From Frateuria_A sp049727805 (GTDB lineage Bacteria > Pseudomonadota > Gammaproteobacteria > Xanthomonadales > Rhodanobacteraceae), in NCBI RefSeq assembly GCF_049727805.1, contig NZ_JBCNYA010000022.1, forward strand, positions 1 to 64,000: a stretch of 64,000 nt of DNA, given 5' to 3'. The notes below the pieces were generated by a model, which was not told the origin of the DNA, did no database searches, and worked only from the letters and a program-made list of their open reading frames with translations. Shown one piece after another: positions 51,119 through 59,675 of this stretch. The translations under genes were made by a program, and so were the position numbers. Each line of letters opens with the position of its first letter. The first letter of the stretch is position 1.

Positions 51119-51209
51119 GCTTCATGGTACAGAAAAAAAATCGACTTCTGGTTCTTTCGAGTGCACCTTGCCGGGCGCAAGATCGCGGCCTTCCCGAAAG
51201 GAGCCCGCC

Positions 51210-51620
51210 ATGTCGATCAACCGTTTCTTCGCCGCCCTGCTGGCCAGCGCCGTATTCGCCGGGAGCGCCTGCGCGCACGCCCCGGACGGCACCGTCAGAC
51301 CGAACTTCTCGCACGCGCTCCCCAACGTCCCGGGCAAGTCGCTGGTCGCGGTGGAGGTGGACTATCCGCCGGGCGGCGCCTCCGCTCCGCACCACCATGC
51401 CCGCTCGGCCTTCATCTACGCCTACGTGCTTTCGGGCGAGATCCAGAGCCAGGTCGACGATGGACCGGCGCGGGTCTACCGGGCGGGCGAGTCCTTCTAC
51501 GAACTGCCCGGCGCCCACCACCGGATCAGCCGCAATGCGAGCAGGACCATGCCGGCCCGGCTGCTGGCCGTGTTCGTCGTCGACACCGGCGACCAGCCGC
51601 TCACCACCCCCGACGAATAG
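51210..51620 (+). CDS. Exported cupin-domain protein
   Basis: A 136-residue protein with signal peptide (residues 1-23, Ser-Ala-Cys-Ala-His-Ala region) and a single cupin domain: His-His-His-Ala-Arg-Ser-Ala in motif 1, Pro-Gly-Ala-His-His in motif 2. The metal ligands are plausible His residues. The substrate is unknown. AAAGGAG lies a few bases before the ATG. It is the first gene of a run with a CMD protein, an HD protein and DoxX. Confidence 0.85.
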   Translation: MSINRFFAALLASAVFAGSACAHAPDGTVRPNFSHALPNVPGKSLVAVEVDYPPGGASAPHHHARSAFIYAYVLSGEIQSQVDDGPARVYRAGESFYELPGAHHRISRNASRTMPARLLAVFVVDTGDQPLTTPDE

Positions 51621-51628
51621 GTACCGCC

Positions 51629-52090
51629 ATGTCCCAACGCATCGACTACAACCAGGTTGCGCCGGCCGGCGCCAAGGCGCTCGGCACGGTCTACGGCTAC
51701 GTGACGCAGTCCGGTCTCGACCCCGTGCTGGTGGACCTGGTCTACCTGCGCGTGAGCCAGATCAACGGCTGCGCCTACTGCCTGGACATGCACACCCGTG
51801 ACCTGCTGAAGAAGGGCGTGGCAGTCGACAAGCTCGCGCTCGTGCAGGCCTGGCGCGAGGCCGGCCCGCTCTTCAGCGAGCGCGAGAAAGCCGCGCTCGC
51901 GTGGGCCGAGTCGGTGACGCAGGTCGCGCAGACCGGCGTGCCCGACGCCGATTTCCAGGCCGCCTCGGCGATCTTCAGCGAGAAGGAACTGGTCGACCTG
52001 ACGTTCGCCATCGGCGTGATGAACACCTACAACCGGCTGGCGATCAGCTTCCGCAACACGCCCGAAGCCGTCCGCCGCGCGCAAGGCTGA
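51629..52090 (+). CDS. AhpD-like carboxymuconolactone decarboxylase family protein (copy 1)
   Basis: A 153-residue protein with the AhpD/CMD redox motif Cys48-Ala-Tyr-Cys51 and His55, preceded by Arg-Val-Ser-Gln-Ile-Asn-Gly. This class reduces peroxides or binds organic radicals through the Cys pair. It lies eight bases after the cupin gene. The sequence belongs to a different subgroup from copies 2 and 4. Confidence 0.9.
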   Translation: MSQRIDYNQVAPAGAKALGTVYGYVTQSGLDPVLVDLVYLRVSQINGCAYCLDMHTRDLLKKGVAVDKLALVQAWREAGPLFSEREKAALAWAESVTQVAQTGVPDADFQAASAIFSEKELVDLTFAIGVMNTYNRLAISFRNTPEAVRRAQG

Positions 52091-52103
52091 CCCGGAGGAT
52101 CCC

Positions 52104-52748
52104 ATGTCGACCGGAGACATCCTCGGCATCCCCGTTCCCGACAGCGCGATCGCCCGCGAAGCGACCGAGCTGGTCCGCGACAGCGAGAGCGAACTGCTGT
52201 TCCTGCACTCCATGCGCGTCTATGCCTGGGGCGCGCTGGCCGGCAGGCGACGCAAGCTGGCCTTCGATCCGGAGCTGCTCTACGTGGGCTCGATGTTCCA
52301 CGACCTCGGCCTCGCCGTGCGCTTCCGCGAAAGCACGCTGCGCTTCGAGGTCGACGGCGCCAATGCGGCGCGCGACTTCCTGCGCGGCCATGGCATCGCC
52401 GAACGCGACATCGAGAAGGTGTGGAGCGCGATCGCGTTCCACACGACGCCCGGCATTCCGCAGTTCATGCACCCGGAGGCCGCGCTGCTCCACGTCGCCA
52501 CCGGCATGGACGTGGCCGGCCGCGCGTACGACCAGTTCACCGACGAGGAGCGCGAGGCGGTGACGTCCGCCTGGCCGCGTGCGCAGGATTTCAAGCACGC
52601 CATCATCGACGCCTTCTACGAGGGCCTGAAGCACCGCCCGGACAGCACCTTCGGCACCTTCAACGACGACTTCATCGCCTTCAGGAATCCTGCCTTCCGG
52701 CGCGTGGACCTGTGCAGCATCATCCTGCATTCGCCCTGGGCGCATTGA
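52104..52748 (+). CDS. HD-domain hydrolase, cyanamide-hydratase-like
   Basis: A 214-residue protein with His35 in Phe-Leu-His-Ser-Met-Arg-Val and the His66-Asp67 pair in Met-Phe-His-Asp-Leu-Gly. Later His residues in Ala-Phe-His-Thr-Thr-Pro-Gly complete a likely metal site. The layout is that of cyanamide hydratase-like HD proteins (DDI2/DDI3 in fungi), a group whose bacterial substrates are unproven. It follows the CMD gene by 13 bases. Confidence 0.82.
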   Translation: MSTGDILGIPVPDSAIAREATELVRDSESELLFLHSMRVYAWGALAGRRRKLAFDPELLYVGSMFHDLGLAVRFRESTLRFEVDGANAARDFLRGHGIAERDIEKVWSAIAFHTTPGIPQFMHPEAALLHVATGMDVAGRAYDQFTDEEREAVTSAWPRAQDFKHAIIDAFYEGLKHRPDSTFGTFNDDFIAFRNPAFRRVDLCSIILHSPWAH

Positions 52749-52823
52749 TGCGCGGGCGGCTGGCCGCGCCGGCGGATCGACGACGCCTGTAACCGGAGCA
52801 GGGCTGCGAGCGAAAGCCCCGGC

Positions 52824-53297
52824 ATGGACACCCTCATCGACCGCTGCCGGCACCTGCTGCCTTCCCTCCGCTACCACTGGTATGCGATTCCCCTGCGCCT
52901 GATCGTCGGCTTCGGCTTCATGGAGCACGGCTATGCCAAGCTCGCCCGCGGACCGGAGTCGTTCACCGGCATCCTGCATGCGCTCGGCATGCCCGCCCCC
53001 GGCTTGCTGGCGTGGGCGACGATCCTGGTCGAGCTCTTCGGCGGGCTGGCGGTGCTGCTCGGCGCGTTCATTCCGCTGGCCAGCATCCCGATGGCGATCG
53101 TGCTGCTGGTCGCGATCTTCACCGTCCACCTGCCCTACGGCTTCAGCTCGATCAAGCTGCAGGCGGTGACCGCCGCCGGCGCGCACTTCGGGCAGCCGGG
53201 GTACGAGACCGACCTGCTCTACCTCGCCGGGCTCGTCGCGCTGGTGCTGGGCGGAAGCGGCCCGTGGGCGGTCGATCGGCTGTGGCGGCGGCGGTGA
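52824..53297 (+). CDS. DoxX-family membrane protein
   Basis: A 157-residue protein with four membrane helices. Arg-Leu-Ile-Val-Gly-Phe-Gly-Phe-Met-Glu-His-Gly-Tyr-Ala-Lys-Leu in the first helix is the DoxX signature, and Gly-Tyr-Glu-Thr-Asp-Leu-Leu-Tyr-Leu marks the last. DoxX proteins act in membrane redox balance and sulfur metabolism. It lies 75 bases after the HD gene, probably in the same transcript. Confidence 0.87.
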   Translation: MDTLIDRCRHLLPSLRYHWYAIPLRLIVGFGFMEHGYAKLARGPESFTGILHALGMPAPGLLAWATILVELFGGLAVLLGAFIPLASIPMAIVLLVAIFTVHLPYGFSSIKLQAVTAAGAHFGQPGYETDLLYLAGLVALVLGGSGPWAVDRLWRRR

Positions 53298-53625
53298 CAT
53301 TGCACGCCATGCGCTGAAGTCCAGCCCGCAGAAGCACGGGACCGGCGATGGCGCCGGCCCGGCCTTCTGTCTACGATTCGTGTTCGCCACGGCGAACCCG
53401 ATCCTTGCGGCCGCCTAGCCGTTCCTTAACGGATGCTGTGTTCGAGTGGCACCCAACGAACCGGCCGCAGGTGAGCCCCATGCAAACGACGCATCGCACG
53501 GCATCCACGGAGCGCACCGCCCGCCGCGCCTGACCGCCAGGCCGCGCCGCATTCCCTCGACCCCACCTCTTCATCGGCCTGCCAGGCGGCAGGGCGATGG
53601 AACGTCGTCCGCGACAGGAGAACGT
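53298..53625. other. Intergenic, DoxX to flavoprotein
   Basis: This 328-base gap holds a hairpin CCGGCG/CGCCGG with loop ATGG at 53342-53357, flanked by AGAAG and CTTCT, which may end the DoxX transcript though no T-run follows. The remainder has no recognisable gene, repeat or clear promoter. Confidence 0.4.
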
Positions 53626-55056
53626 ATGGCTGACATCGCGATCATTGGCGGCGGCGCCGCGGGCGCCTCGCTCTTCGGCGAGCTGCTGCGCCGCGGCGAC
53701 GCGCAGGTGCACTGGATCACCGGCGACCGCACCGTGGCCGGCCGCGGCGTGGCTTACGCCGGTGGCAGCGACCGCCACCTGCTCAATGTGCGCGCCCATG
53801 CGATGGGCCTGTTCGCGGGCAGCGACGGCGAGTTCCTGCAGTTCGCCACGCAGCGCATGGACGGCGTGGGTGCCGACGACTTCCTGCCGCGCGGCCTGTT
53901 CGGCGATTTCGTCGAGGCGCAGGTGCGTGCCTGCGCCGACCAGGCCCTGCAGCAGGGCCGCCGCTTCCAGATCCACGGCGACGACGCCGTCCAACTGGAG
54001 CCGCTGTGCGACGGCGGCTATGCGGTGCGCCTGGCGAACGGCCTGCTGATCAAGGCCGACGCGGTGGTGCTGGCGCTGGGCGCGCTGTCGCCGCGGCCGC
54101 TGAAGGCGGTCTCGCGCGAGGCGCTGCAGAGCGGCGCCTACGTGCTCGATCCCTGGCGCATCGCCAGCCGCGAGCCGGCGCCCCGCCGCGTGCTGGTGAT
54201 CGGCACCGGCCTCACCGCCGTCGACACGCTGCTCTCCGCGGCCGACCGCTGGCCGGAGGCCGAGCTGGTCGCGCTGTCGCGCCATGGGCAGTTTCCCTTC
54301 GAGCACGCCACGCTGCCGCTGCCGCCGCACCCCCGGCAATCGGCATTGAATACGGCCCTGCTCGCGAGCGACGGCCTGCACGCGATGCTGCGGCAGGTGC
54401 GCGACGCGATCGAGGCTGCGCCGCAGGCCGACTGGCGCAGCCTCATCGACGGCATGCGCCCGATCAACGCACGGCTGTGGCGGCGCCTGGACGCCAAGCA
54501 GCGCCGGCGCTTCCTGCGCCAGCTTCGCTGGCTGTGGGAGGCGGCGCGCCACCGCGTCGCGCCCGCCTCGGCGGAGGCGCTCAGGCGGATGCGCGGGGAG
54601 GGCCGCCTGCGCGTGCATGCGGCACGCGTGCTCGAGGTCGATGGGCATGGACCCTTGCGGGTGAGCGTGCGCCATCGGGCCACGCAGCAGACCGATACCT
54701 TGCCGGCGGACCTGGTGATCCAGGCCACCGGCCTGGATACCGCAGTCGCCTACACCGAGCACGCGCTGCTCTCGCGCCTGCTGCGCGACGGGCTGGCCAT
54801 GCCCGATCCGCTGCAACTGGGCGTAGCCGCGCATCCCGACGGGCAACTGCTCAACGCCCGCGGCGAACTGCAGGTGGGGCTGTACGCGATCGGCGCGCTG
54901 CTGCGCGGCAACCTGTGGGAATGCGGCGCGATGGCCGAGATCCGCGTGGCCGCGCAGCAACTCGCCCGGCGGCTGGCCACGGCGGACGACGGGCAGGCGC
55001 GCACCAGTGGTGCCGTCGCACCGGCGCCGCGCGCGAGCCTCGCTTCGATTCCGTAG
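53626..55056 (+). CDS. FAD/NAD(P)-binding flavoprotein
   Basis: A 476-residue flavin-dependent protein. The N-terminal dinucleotide motif Gly-Gly-Gly-Ala-Ala-Gly is at residues 8-13, and a second Rossmann motif Val-Ile-Gly-Thr-Gly-Leu-Thr-Ala-Val-Asp near residue 190. Gln-Ala-Thr-Gly-Leu-Asp before the C-terminal flavin site is typical. It fits the NAD_binding_9 group of single-component oxidoreductases. The substrate is unknown. ACAGGAG lies just before the ATG. It starts 328 bases after DoxX and 282 before a CMD gene. Confidence 0.85.
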   Translation: MADIAIIGGGAAGASLFGELLRRGDAQVHWITGDRTVAGRGVAYAGGSDRHLLNVRAHAMGLFAGSDGEFLQFATQRMDGVGADDFLPRGLFGDFVEAQVRACADQALQQGRRFQIHGDDAVQLEPLCDGGYAVRLANGLLIKADAVVLALGALSPRPLKAVSREALQSGAYVLDPWRIASREPAPRRVLVIGTGLTAVDTLLSAADRWPEAELVALSRHGQFPFEHATLPLPPHPRQSALNTALLASDGLHAMLRQVRDAIEAAPQADWRSLIDGMRPINARLWRRLDAKQRRRFLRQLRWLWEAARHRVAPASAEALRRMRGEGRLRVHAARVLEVDGHGPLRVSVRHRATQQTDTLPADLVIQATGLDTAVAYTEHALLSRLLRDGLAMPDPLQLGVAAHPDGQLLNARGELQVGLYAIGALLRGNLWECGAMAEIRVAAQQLARRLATADDGQARTSGAVAPAPRASLASIP

Positions 55057-55272
55057 GCAGCCATCTCCGACGCGACCCCGGACGTCGCCGATGCTGCGCC
55101 CGCATGCCGTCTGCGCAGGCGGACGGGCACGCGGCCGGCCGCATTGCGCAGAGCAGCCTGCCGATCGAACGGTGCCCCGCCAGGTCTGACGCGGCGACGA
55201 CCGGGCGACTTCTCCCCGGCGATACCGACCGCGAAACGAGACGATAGAGCATGCAATCGATTAAATAAAGCA

Positions 55273-55301
55273 TTAAACGACTCGACGTGCACACCTAGAG
55301 T
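55273..55301 (+). promoter_or_regulatory. Promoter of CMD copy 2
   Basis: TTAAAC, 17 bases, TAGAGT, followed by GACTCC. The promoter before CMD copy 4 has the same spacing and the same AGTGACTCC run, which supports both. The surrounding stretch (55255-55280) is AT-rich. Confidence 0.6.
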
Positions 55302-55338
55302 GACTCCCACGTTCCAACCACCCAACGAGGAGTCCGTC

Positions 55339-55875
55339 ATGTCCCGTCTCGCCACCCCGTCCGTGCAGTCCGCCACCGGCGCCACTGCCGAGGTCTATGC
55401 CCAAGTCCGCAAGGTCGCCGGCAGCGTGCCCAACACCTTCGCCGCGATCGGCGCGTATGGCCCCGCTGCGCTGAAGGCGATCCTGCAGGCGGAAGCCGTA
55501 CTGGCCTCCGGCAGCCTTGCCAGGCAGGACCTGGAGACCATCAAGTTGCTGGTCAGCGAAGTATCCGGCTGCGACTACTGCGTGGCCGCACACAGCATGC
55601 TCGGCAAGATGGCCGGCCTGAAGCCCGAAGCGCTCAAGCAGATCCGCGCCGGCCAGCCGACGGGCGATGCGAAGCGCGATGCGCTGACCCGTTTCGTGCG
55701 CCTCCTGGTCGAGACCAGCGGCACCATCGCCCAATCGGAGTTCGCCGCGATCAAGGCGGCCGGCTACACCGACGCGCAACTGGTGGACATCAGCCTGGCG
55801 ATCGCGCTGGTCGTCTTCACCAACACGTTCAACCGCATCAACGACACCGAGCTGGATTTCCCGGCGGTCCAGTGA
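55339..55875 (+). CDS. AhpD-like carboxymuconolactone decarboxylase family protein (copy 2)
   Basis: A 178-residue protein. The redox motif is Cys78-Asp-Tyr-Cys81 with His85, within Ser-Glu-Val-Ser-Gly-Cys. The ending Phe-Thr-Asn-Thr-Phe-Asn-Arg-Ile-Asn-Asp-Thr-Glu is identical in copy 4. Members are peroxidase-linked reductases or bind electrophiles. It is monocistronic: its own promoter upstream and a strong terminator downstream. GAGGAG precedes the ATG. Confidence 0.9.
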   Translation: MSRLATPSVQSATGATAEVYAQVRKVAGSVPNTFAAIGAYGPAALKAILQAEAVLASGSLARQDLETIKLLVSEVSGCDYCVAAHSMLGKMAGLKPEALKQIRAGQPTGDAKRDALTRFVRLLVETSGTIAQSEFAAIKAAGYTDAQLVDISLAIALVVFTNTFNRINDTELDFPAVQ

Positions 55876-55888
55876 AGCGGCGCTCAAG

Positions 55889-55915
55889 GGCGCCACTCCA
55901 GTGGCGCCTTTTTTT
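55889..55915 (+). terminator. Terminator of CMD copy 2
   Basis: GGCGCCAC and GTGGCGCC form an eight-base-pair stem with a four-base loop, followed by seven T. It lies 14 bases after the stop codon. Confidence 0.92.
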
Positions 55916-56037
55916 CGTCGGCGATGGATGAGGACGAACCCGCTTCCGCGACACGGGCGCGGGAGGCATTCCGCGCCGGAAGGATCACGGACCGGGGCGC
56001 AGGTTGCGAAGCACGTCCGCTCCCCAGCCAATCCGGG

Positions 56038-56667
56038 TCACCCGCCGAGCGGCGCCTTTCGCCGGTTCCGGTGAGCCGCCTGTTTTGCGCGATTGCCGCA
56101 AAGGGCCATGCTGCACCAGCGACGGGCGTGGCCTCGGGTGTGATCGGCGAAGAGCAATGAGCAGGCGGGTCCCTCGCAAGCCTTCACGTAAGAGAAGTCT
56201 TCGTCGCAAACCACCCGGGCGATCGCTTCGGCGATCGGCAGCAACAGGGCCTCGGGCGAGTTCCAATGGCGCATCCGGATGAGTGCGAACGCGGGAGATT
56301 GCCCCGAGGGCGCCGCGACGATCCGGCCAAAGCTTTCGTCGCGCTTCAACAACTCGTTGAGCGGTGCAAGTTCGGCCAGGTCGGCCTCGCGCAGCGGGCG
56401 CCCCATGTGGTTGCACACGAAGCCGCGAAACCACTCGCGCAGTGCCCTGGCCTGTCCGGCAAGACGATCGATCTCCCCCGGAATCGCACGCTCGCGCGTC
56501 GCAAGGAGCACCTCCTCAGGCACGAGTTGCGCCTGGCGAAGCCAGCCCATCAGTCCCTCGCCGTCGCCGAGCCAATCGATCGGGGTATCCACGGGCGTCG
56601 CCACGGAATTGAGGAAGTCCAGCGCGAGCGAGTCGGCCAGAAAAAAAGCGGGTGCCGCTTGTGTCAT
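56038..56667 (-). CDS. CGNR zinc-finger transcription regulator (ABATE domain)
   Basis: A 209-residue protein: an ABATE-type N-terminal domain (Phe-Leu-Ala-Asp-Ser-Leu-Ala-Leu-Asp-Phe-Leu-Asn-Ser) and a C-terminal zinc finger with Cys-Glu-Gly-Pro-Ala-Cys, Arg-Trp-Cys-Ser and the family-naming Cys-Gly-Asn-Arg. Such proteins are predicted stress-linked DNA-binding regulators. It is divergent from an alpha/beta hydrolase, and a nine-base inverted repeat lies in front of it. AGGAGA precedes the ATG. Confidence 0.87.
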   Translation of the reverse strand: MTQAAPAFFLADSLALDFLNSVATPVDTPIDWLGDGEGLMGWLRQAQLVPEEVLLATRERAIPGEIDRLAGQARALREWFRGFVCNHMGRPLREADLAELAPLNELLKRDESFGRIVAAPSGQSPAFALIRMRHWNSPEALLLPIAEAIARVVCDEDFSYVKACEGPACSLLFADHTRGHARRWCSMALCGNRAKQAAHRNRRKAPLGG

Positions 56668-56684
56668 GCGAATTCTCCTGTCGC

Positions 56685-56723
56685 CAAAGTAACCATCAAA
56701 AATGCGCTTGACAAGTTACTTTG
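56685..56723. promoter_or_regulatory. Inverted repeat operator overlapping divergent promoters
   Basis: CAAAGTAAC and GTTACTTTG are perfect nine-base arms 21 bases apart. The plus strand has TTGACA at 56708-56713, with the -10 less clear (CATAAC region); the minus strand has TTGTCA, 17 bases, TACTTT. Binding at both arms would cover both promoters. The likely binder is the CGNR protein. Confidence 0.55.
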
Positions 56724-57046
56724 TCGAACATAACCTCTCAACTCATATTTGAGCGGTTACGACCATTTCAAGCCGGGTGCGTGCTCAGTGAATGCGTCCA
56801 AGCCGTAGAAATTACGTCGGCGATAGGAAGCGCAGCCGCTGCTGTATGTCGCCTGCGCGAACGCCTCGAACCGAGTCCGGGCCGCCGACTCAGTCCAGAC
56901 AAAGACTATTGGAATGGTTACTGATGGGGCTGCCCGCCGGATCTGCCTGTGGGCCCGTGCCGCCGGCAGCGTCCCGCGCGACCCATGTCATCCAACGCAG
57001 ACCTGCGATCTCCGCCCCACGCCTCCCACACCGAAGGAGAACTGCC
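56724..57046. other. Leader region before the alpha/beta hydrolase
   Basis: This 323-base stretch is less GC-rich than its neighbours at its left end. A 67-codon frame opens in it but has no ribosome site and no recognisable product. It may be a long leader or a decayed gene. Confidence 0.35.
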
Positions 57047-57901
57047 ATGTCCACTGTTCGATATCGCCATGCCAACGTCGATGGCCTGAAGGTTTTCTAC
57101 CGCGAGGCAGGCGAGGCCGGGAAACCCAAGTTGCTGCTGCTCCATGGCTTCCCGAGCGCCGGCCACATGTTCCGCGACCTGATCCCGCTGCTCAGTAACG
57201 ATTTCCACATCGTCGCGCCCGATCTGCCCGGTTTCGGTCAGTCCGACATGCCGCCGCGTGACCAGTTCGGGTACACGTTCGACCATATCGCCGATGTCAT
57301 CGACCGCTTTACCGAAGTGGTGGGTTTCGATCGCTTCGCTGTCTATGTGTTCGACTATGGCGCGCCGACCGGCTTTCGCCTCGCCGCGAAGCATCCCGAG
57401 CGCATCACCGGCATCGTTTCGCAGAACGGCAACGCCTATGTCGAGGGGCTGAGCGAGGGCTGGGACCCCATCCGCGCTTACTGGGAAGACCCCTCGCAGG
57501 CCAACCGCGAGGCGCTGCGCAAACTTCTCGCCCCGGATACGACGCGCTGGCAATACACCCATGGCGTCGCCGATGAATCGCTGGTGTCGCCCGATGGCAT
57601 CGCGCTGGACAACTACTACCTTGCCCGCCCCGGCATGGACGACGTGCAGTTGGACCTGTTCCTCGACTACAAAAGCAACGTCGCCCTGTATCCGGCCTTC
57701 CAGGCGTATTTCCGCGAGCATCAGCCGCGCTTCCTGGCGATCTGGGGCAAGAACGATCCGTTCTTCCTTCCGCCGGGCGCCGAAGCGTTCAAGCGCGACA
57801 TTCCCGAAGCACGCGTGAGTTTCCTCGACACCGGGCATTTCGCGCTGGAGACCCACGCGGGCGAGATCGCGGACGCCATCCTCACCTTCTTCGCCCGTTG
57901 A
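57047..57901 (+). CDS. Alpha/beta hydrolase with Asp nucleophile
   Basis: A 284-residue alpha/beta hydrolase of the haloalkane dehalogenase/epoxide hydrolase branch: nucleophile Asp103 in Val-Phe-Asp-Tyr-Gly-Ala-Pro-Thr-Gly, oxyanion motif His-Gly-Phe-Pro, acid in Gly-Lys-Asn-Asp-Pro-Phe and His in Asp-Thr-Gly-His-Phe. An Asp nucleophile forms an ester intermediate with an epoxide, halide or similar electrophile. The substrate is unknown. GAAGGAG precedes the ATG. It is divergent from the CGNR regulator. Confidence 0.88.
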   Translation: MSTVRYRHANVDGLKVFYREAGEAGKPKLLLLHGFPSAGHMFRDLIPLLSNDFHIVAPDLPGFGQSDMPPRDQFGYTFDHIADVIDRFTEVVGFDRFAVYVFDYGAPTGFRLAAKHPERITGIVSQNGNAYVEGLSEGWDPIRAYWEDPSQANREALRKLLAPDTTRWQYTHGVADESLVSPDGIALDNYYLARPGMDDVQLDLFLDYKSNVALYPAFQAYFREHQPRFLAIWGKNDPFFLPPGAEAFKRDIPEARVSFLDTGHFALETHAGEIADAILTFFAR

Positions 57902-57968
57902 ATGACCGGCCAGGTGCGGACCCGCGGCTGCTTCGATGCGAACGCACGAAGTCCAGCCGCGGGCCGAC

Positions 57969-58646
57969 TCAGGCCGCGCGACTCTGCGCCGCCTGGCGCA
58001 GTACCGGCAGCATGTCCTCCGCCTCGGGTCGACGGGTGTAGTCCGGATTCACTTCGGCATAGAGGATCGTGCCGTCCTGCCCGATCACGTAGCGAGCCGG
58101 CATCGGCAGCGTCCAGCTCGGGTCGTCGTTGAACGCGGGCAGGTCGTTCTTCAGGCCCTTGTAGACCTCGACCAGGTAGTCCGGCAGTTCGAAGCGCAGG
58201 CCGAAGGCTGCCCCGACCTCGCCCTTCGTATCGGACAGGATCAGGAACGACAGGTGGTTCTGGCGCACCGACTTGCGGCTGTTCGCCGGGACCTGCGGCG
58301 AGATCGCGACCAGCCGCGCGCCGAGCTTCTCGAACTCGGGCAGAACCGCCTCGAGCGCCTGCAGCTCCATGTTGCAGTACGGGCACCACACGCCGCGGTA
58401 GAAGCTGACGATCAACGGCCCCTGCCGGAGCAGCTCGGCCGACTGCACCAACTGGCCCTCGGGGTCTTTCAGCGCGAACGACGGCGCGCGGTCGCCGGCC
58501 TTGAGCGCGCGCCCGGCAGCGCCGGAGGCGATCAGTTCGGCGGTGGCGCGATGCATCGCCTCGATGACCGGGTGCGGCACGCTGTACGGTGGTTTGCCTG
58601 CTTCGAAATCGGCCTTGAAGGCATCCAGTTTGGCTTGCAGTGACAT
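57969..58646 (-). CDS. Peroxiredoxin-like AhpC/TSA protein
   Basis: A 225-residue thioredoxin-fold protein. An N-terminal helical extension of about 50 residues precedes Gly-Asp-Arg-Ala-Pro-Ser-Phe-Ala-Leu. The active site is Phe-Tyr-Arg-Gly-Val-Trp-Cys88-Pro-Tyr-Cys91, a CxxC in place of the single peroxidatic Cys. It probably reduces organic peroxides. It lies 100 bases after CMD copy 3 on the same strand, consistent with an AhpC-AhpD type pair. Start Met-Ser-Leu-Gln-Ala-Lys was chosen for its GAGAGGAC upstream. Confidence 0.88.
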   Translation of the reverse strand: MSLQAKLDAFKADFEAGKPPYSVPHPVIEAMHRATAELIASGAAGRALKAGDRAPSFALKDPEGQLVQSAELLRQGPLIVSFYRGVWCPYCNMELQALEAVLPEFEKLGARLVAISPQVPANSRKSVRQNHLSFLILSDTKGEVGAAFGLRFELPDYLVEVYKGLKNDLPAFNDDPSWTLPMPARYVIGQDGTILYAEVNPDYTRRPEAEDMLPVLRQAAQSRAA

Positions 58647-58746
58647 GGGAAAGTCCTCTCGGAGAAAACCTAGGGAATGATCGGGAAACGGAGGGCCCGG
58701 TTTGCGCGCCAGCGACGCCATGGCCGCCAGCGCGCCGGGCAACGGC

Positions 58747-59316
58747 TCAGGCGGCCTGTTCGGCGCCCGGCTTGGTCCACTCGCTGCCGTGCATGAAGGC
58801 GTCGAGCTGGGTATGGGCGATGTGGTTGGTGTAGTTGCTCATCACCTTGGTCGCCACGCCGAGGATTACTTCGAACACGTTGCGGCGGGTAAAGCCGGCG
58901 GCCAGGAAGGCGTCGGTGTCCGCGTCCGACACCCAGCCGCGCTGGCGCACGACCAGCCCGGTGTAGCGATGCAGCGCTTCCAGCCGCGCATCGGGCAGCG
59001 GCGTGCCGTTGCGCAGTGCGGCGATCACCCCCGGATCCATCTTCTGCATCTTCGCCAGCACCGAGTGGCCAGCCATGCAGTAGTGGCACTCGTTCTCGAA
59101 GTTGGAGGTGAGCATCACCACCTGCTGCTCGTGCGGCGTCAGCGACGTCTCGGCGAACAGGCCCCACAGCGTGGAATAGCCGGCCAGCAGCTCCGGCGAT
59201 TCGGCCATGGTCGCCTGCAGGTTCGGCACGAAGCCGAAGGCGGCCTTGGCTCCGTCGAGGCCGGCCCTGGAGGCAGCGGGTGCGTTGTCGGGGGTGTAGG
59301 TGGTGAACGTGGTCAT
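58747..59316 (-). CDS. AhpD-like carboxymuconolactone decarboxylase family protein (copy 3)
   Basis: A 189-residue protein with Glu76-Cys77-His-Tyr-Cys80 and His84, the AhpD motif, and Phe-Gly-Phe-Val-Pro-Asn-Leu-Gln near the N-terminus. AhpD proteins pass electrons to AhpC-type peroxidases. The next gene on this strand is a peroxiredoxin-like protein, which fits. AAGGAG lies seven bases before the ATG. Confidence 0.9.
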   Translation of the reverse strand: MTTFTTYTPDNAPAASRAGLDGAKAAFGFVPNLQATMAESPELLAGYSTLWGLFAETSLTPHEQQVVMLTSNFENECHYCMAGHSVLAKMQKMDPGVIAALRNGTPLPDARLEALHRYTGLVVRQRGWVSDADTDAFLAAGFTRRNVFEVILGVATKVMSNYTNHIAHTQLDAFMHGSEWTKPGAEQAA

Positions 59317-59500
59317 GGTCGGACTCCTTGGGTGTCGTGTGATCGATCGGGAGTCGAAGCGTCCGCCTCGTGCTCCCGTGAACCACAAGCTACGAGCGCA
59401 CCCGGAGCCCGAGTAGACGCGACCGACGACTAAGGGCTATTCCGGTCGGGAATGCGACCAGCCCATCTCGGCTGAAGACGATCCGTGCCTTCTGCCTCGC

Positions 59501-59587
59501 TCCTGTAGGAACCCACTTGTGGGCGTTGGTCTTTGCTCCAACGCACGCGCGGCCATAAGAGCATCGCCCAGAAGTGGGCTCCTGCAA
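59501..59587. repeat. Family D palindromic repeat
   Basis: TCCTGTAGGAACCCACTTGT...CAGAAGTGGGCTCCTGCA form an inverted pair around GGGCGTTGGTC/GAGCATCGCCC. This short type is seen in many Xanthomonadales and Pseudomonas genomes. It occurs once in this window, in the 359-base gap between the CMD copy 3 and SDR genes. Confidence 0.65.
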
Positions 59588-59610
59588 TTGAAGCGGGACC
59601 TTGGCGCAGC

Positions 59611-59638
59611 AAAAAAAACGCCCGGCCGGAGCCGGGCG
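59611..59638 (-). terminator. Terminator of the SDR gene
   Basis: CGCCCGGC and GCCGGGCG pair around a four-base loop. On the minus strand eight T follow. It lies about 40 bases after the SDR stop. Confidence 0.9.
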
Positions 59639-59675
59639 CTTTCATGGCGCACCGCAGTGCGCGGAGCGAACAAGA

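Noticed and set aside
56721..56924. 67-codon open frame upstream of the alpha/beta hydrolase
   Set aside because: It lacks a ribosome site, starts inside the operator repeat and has no recognisable product.
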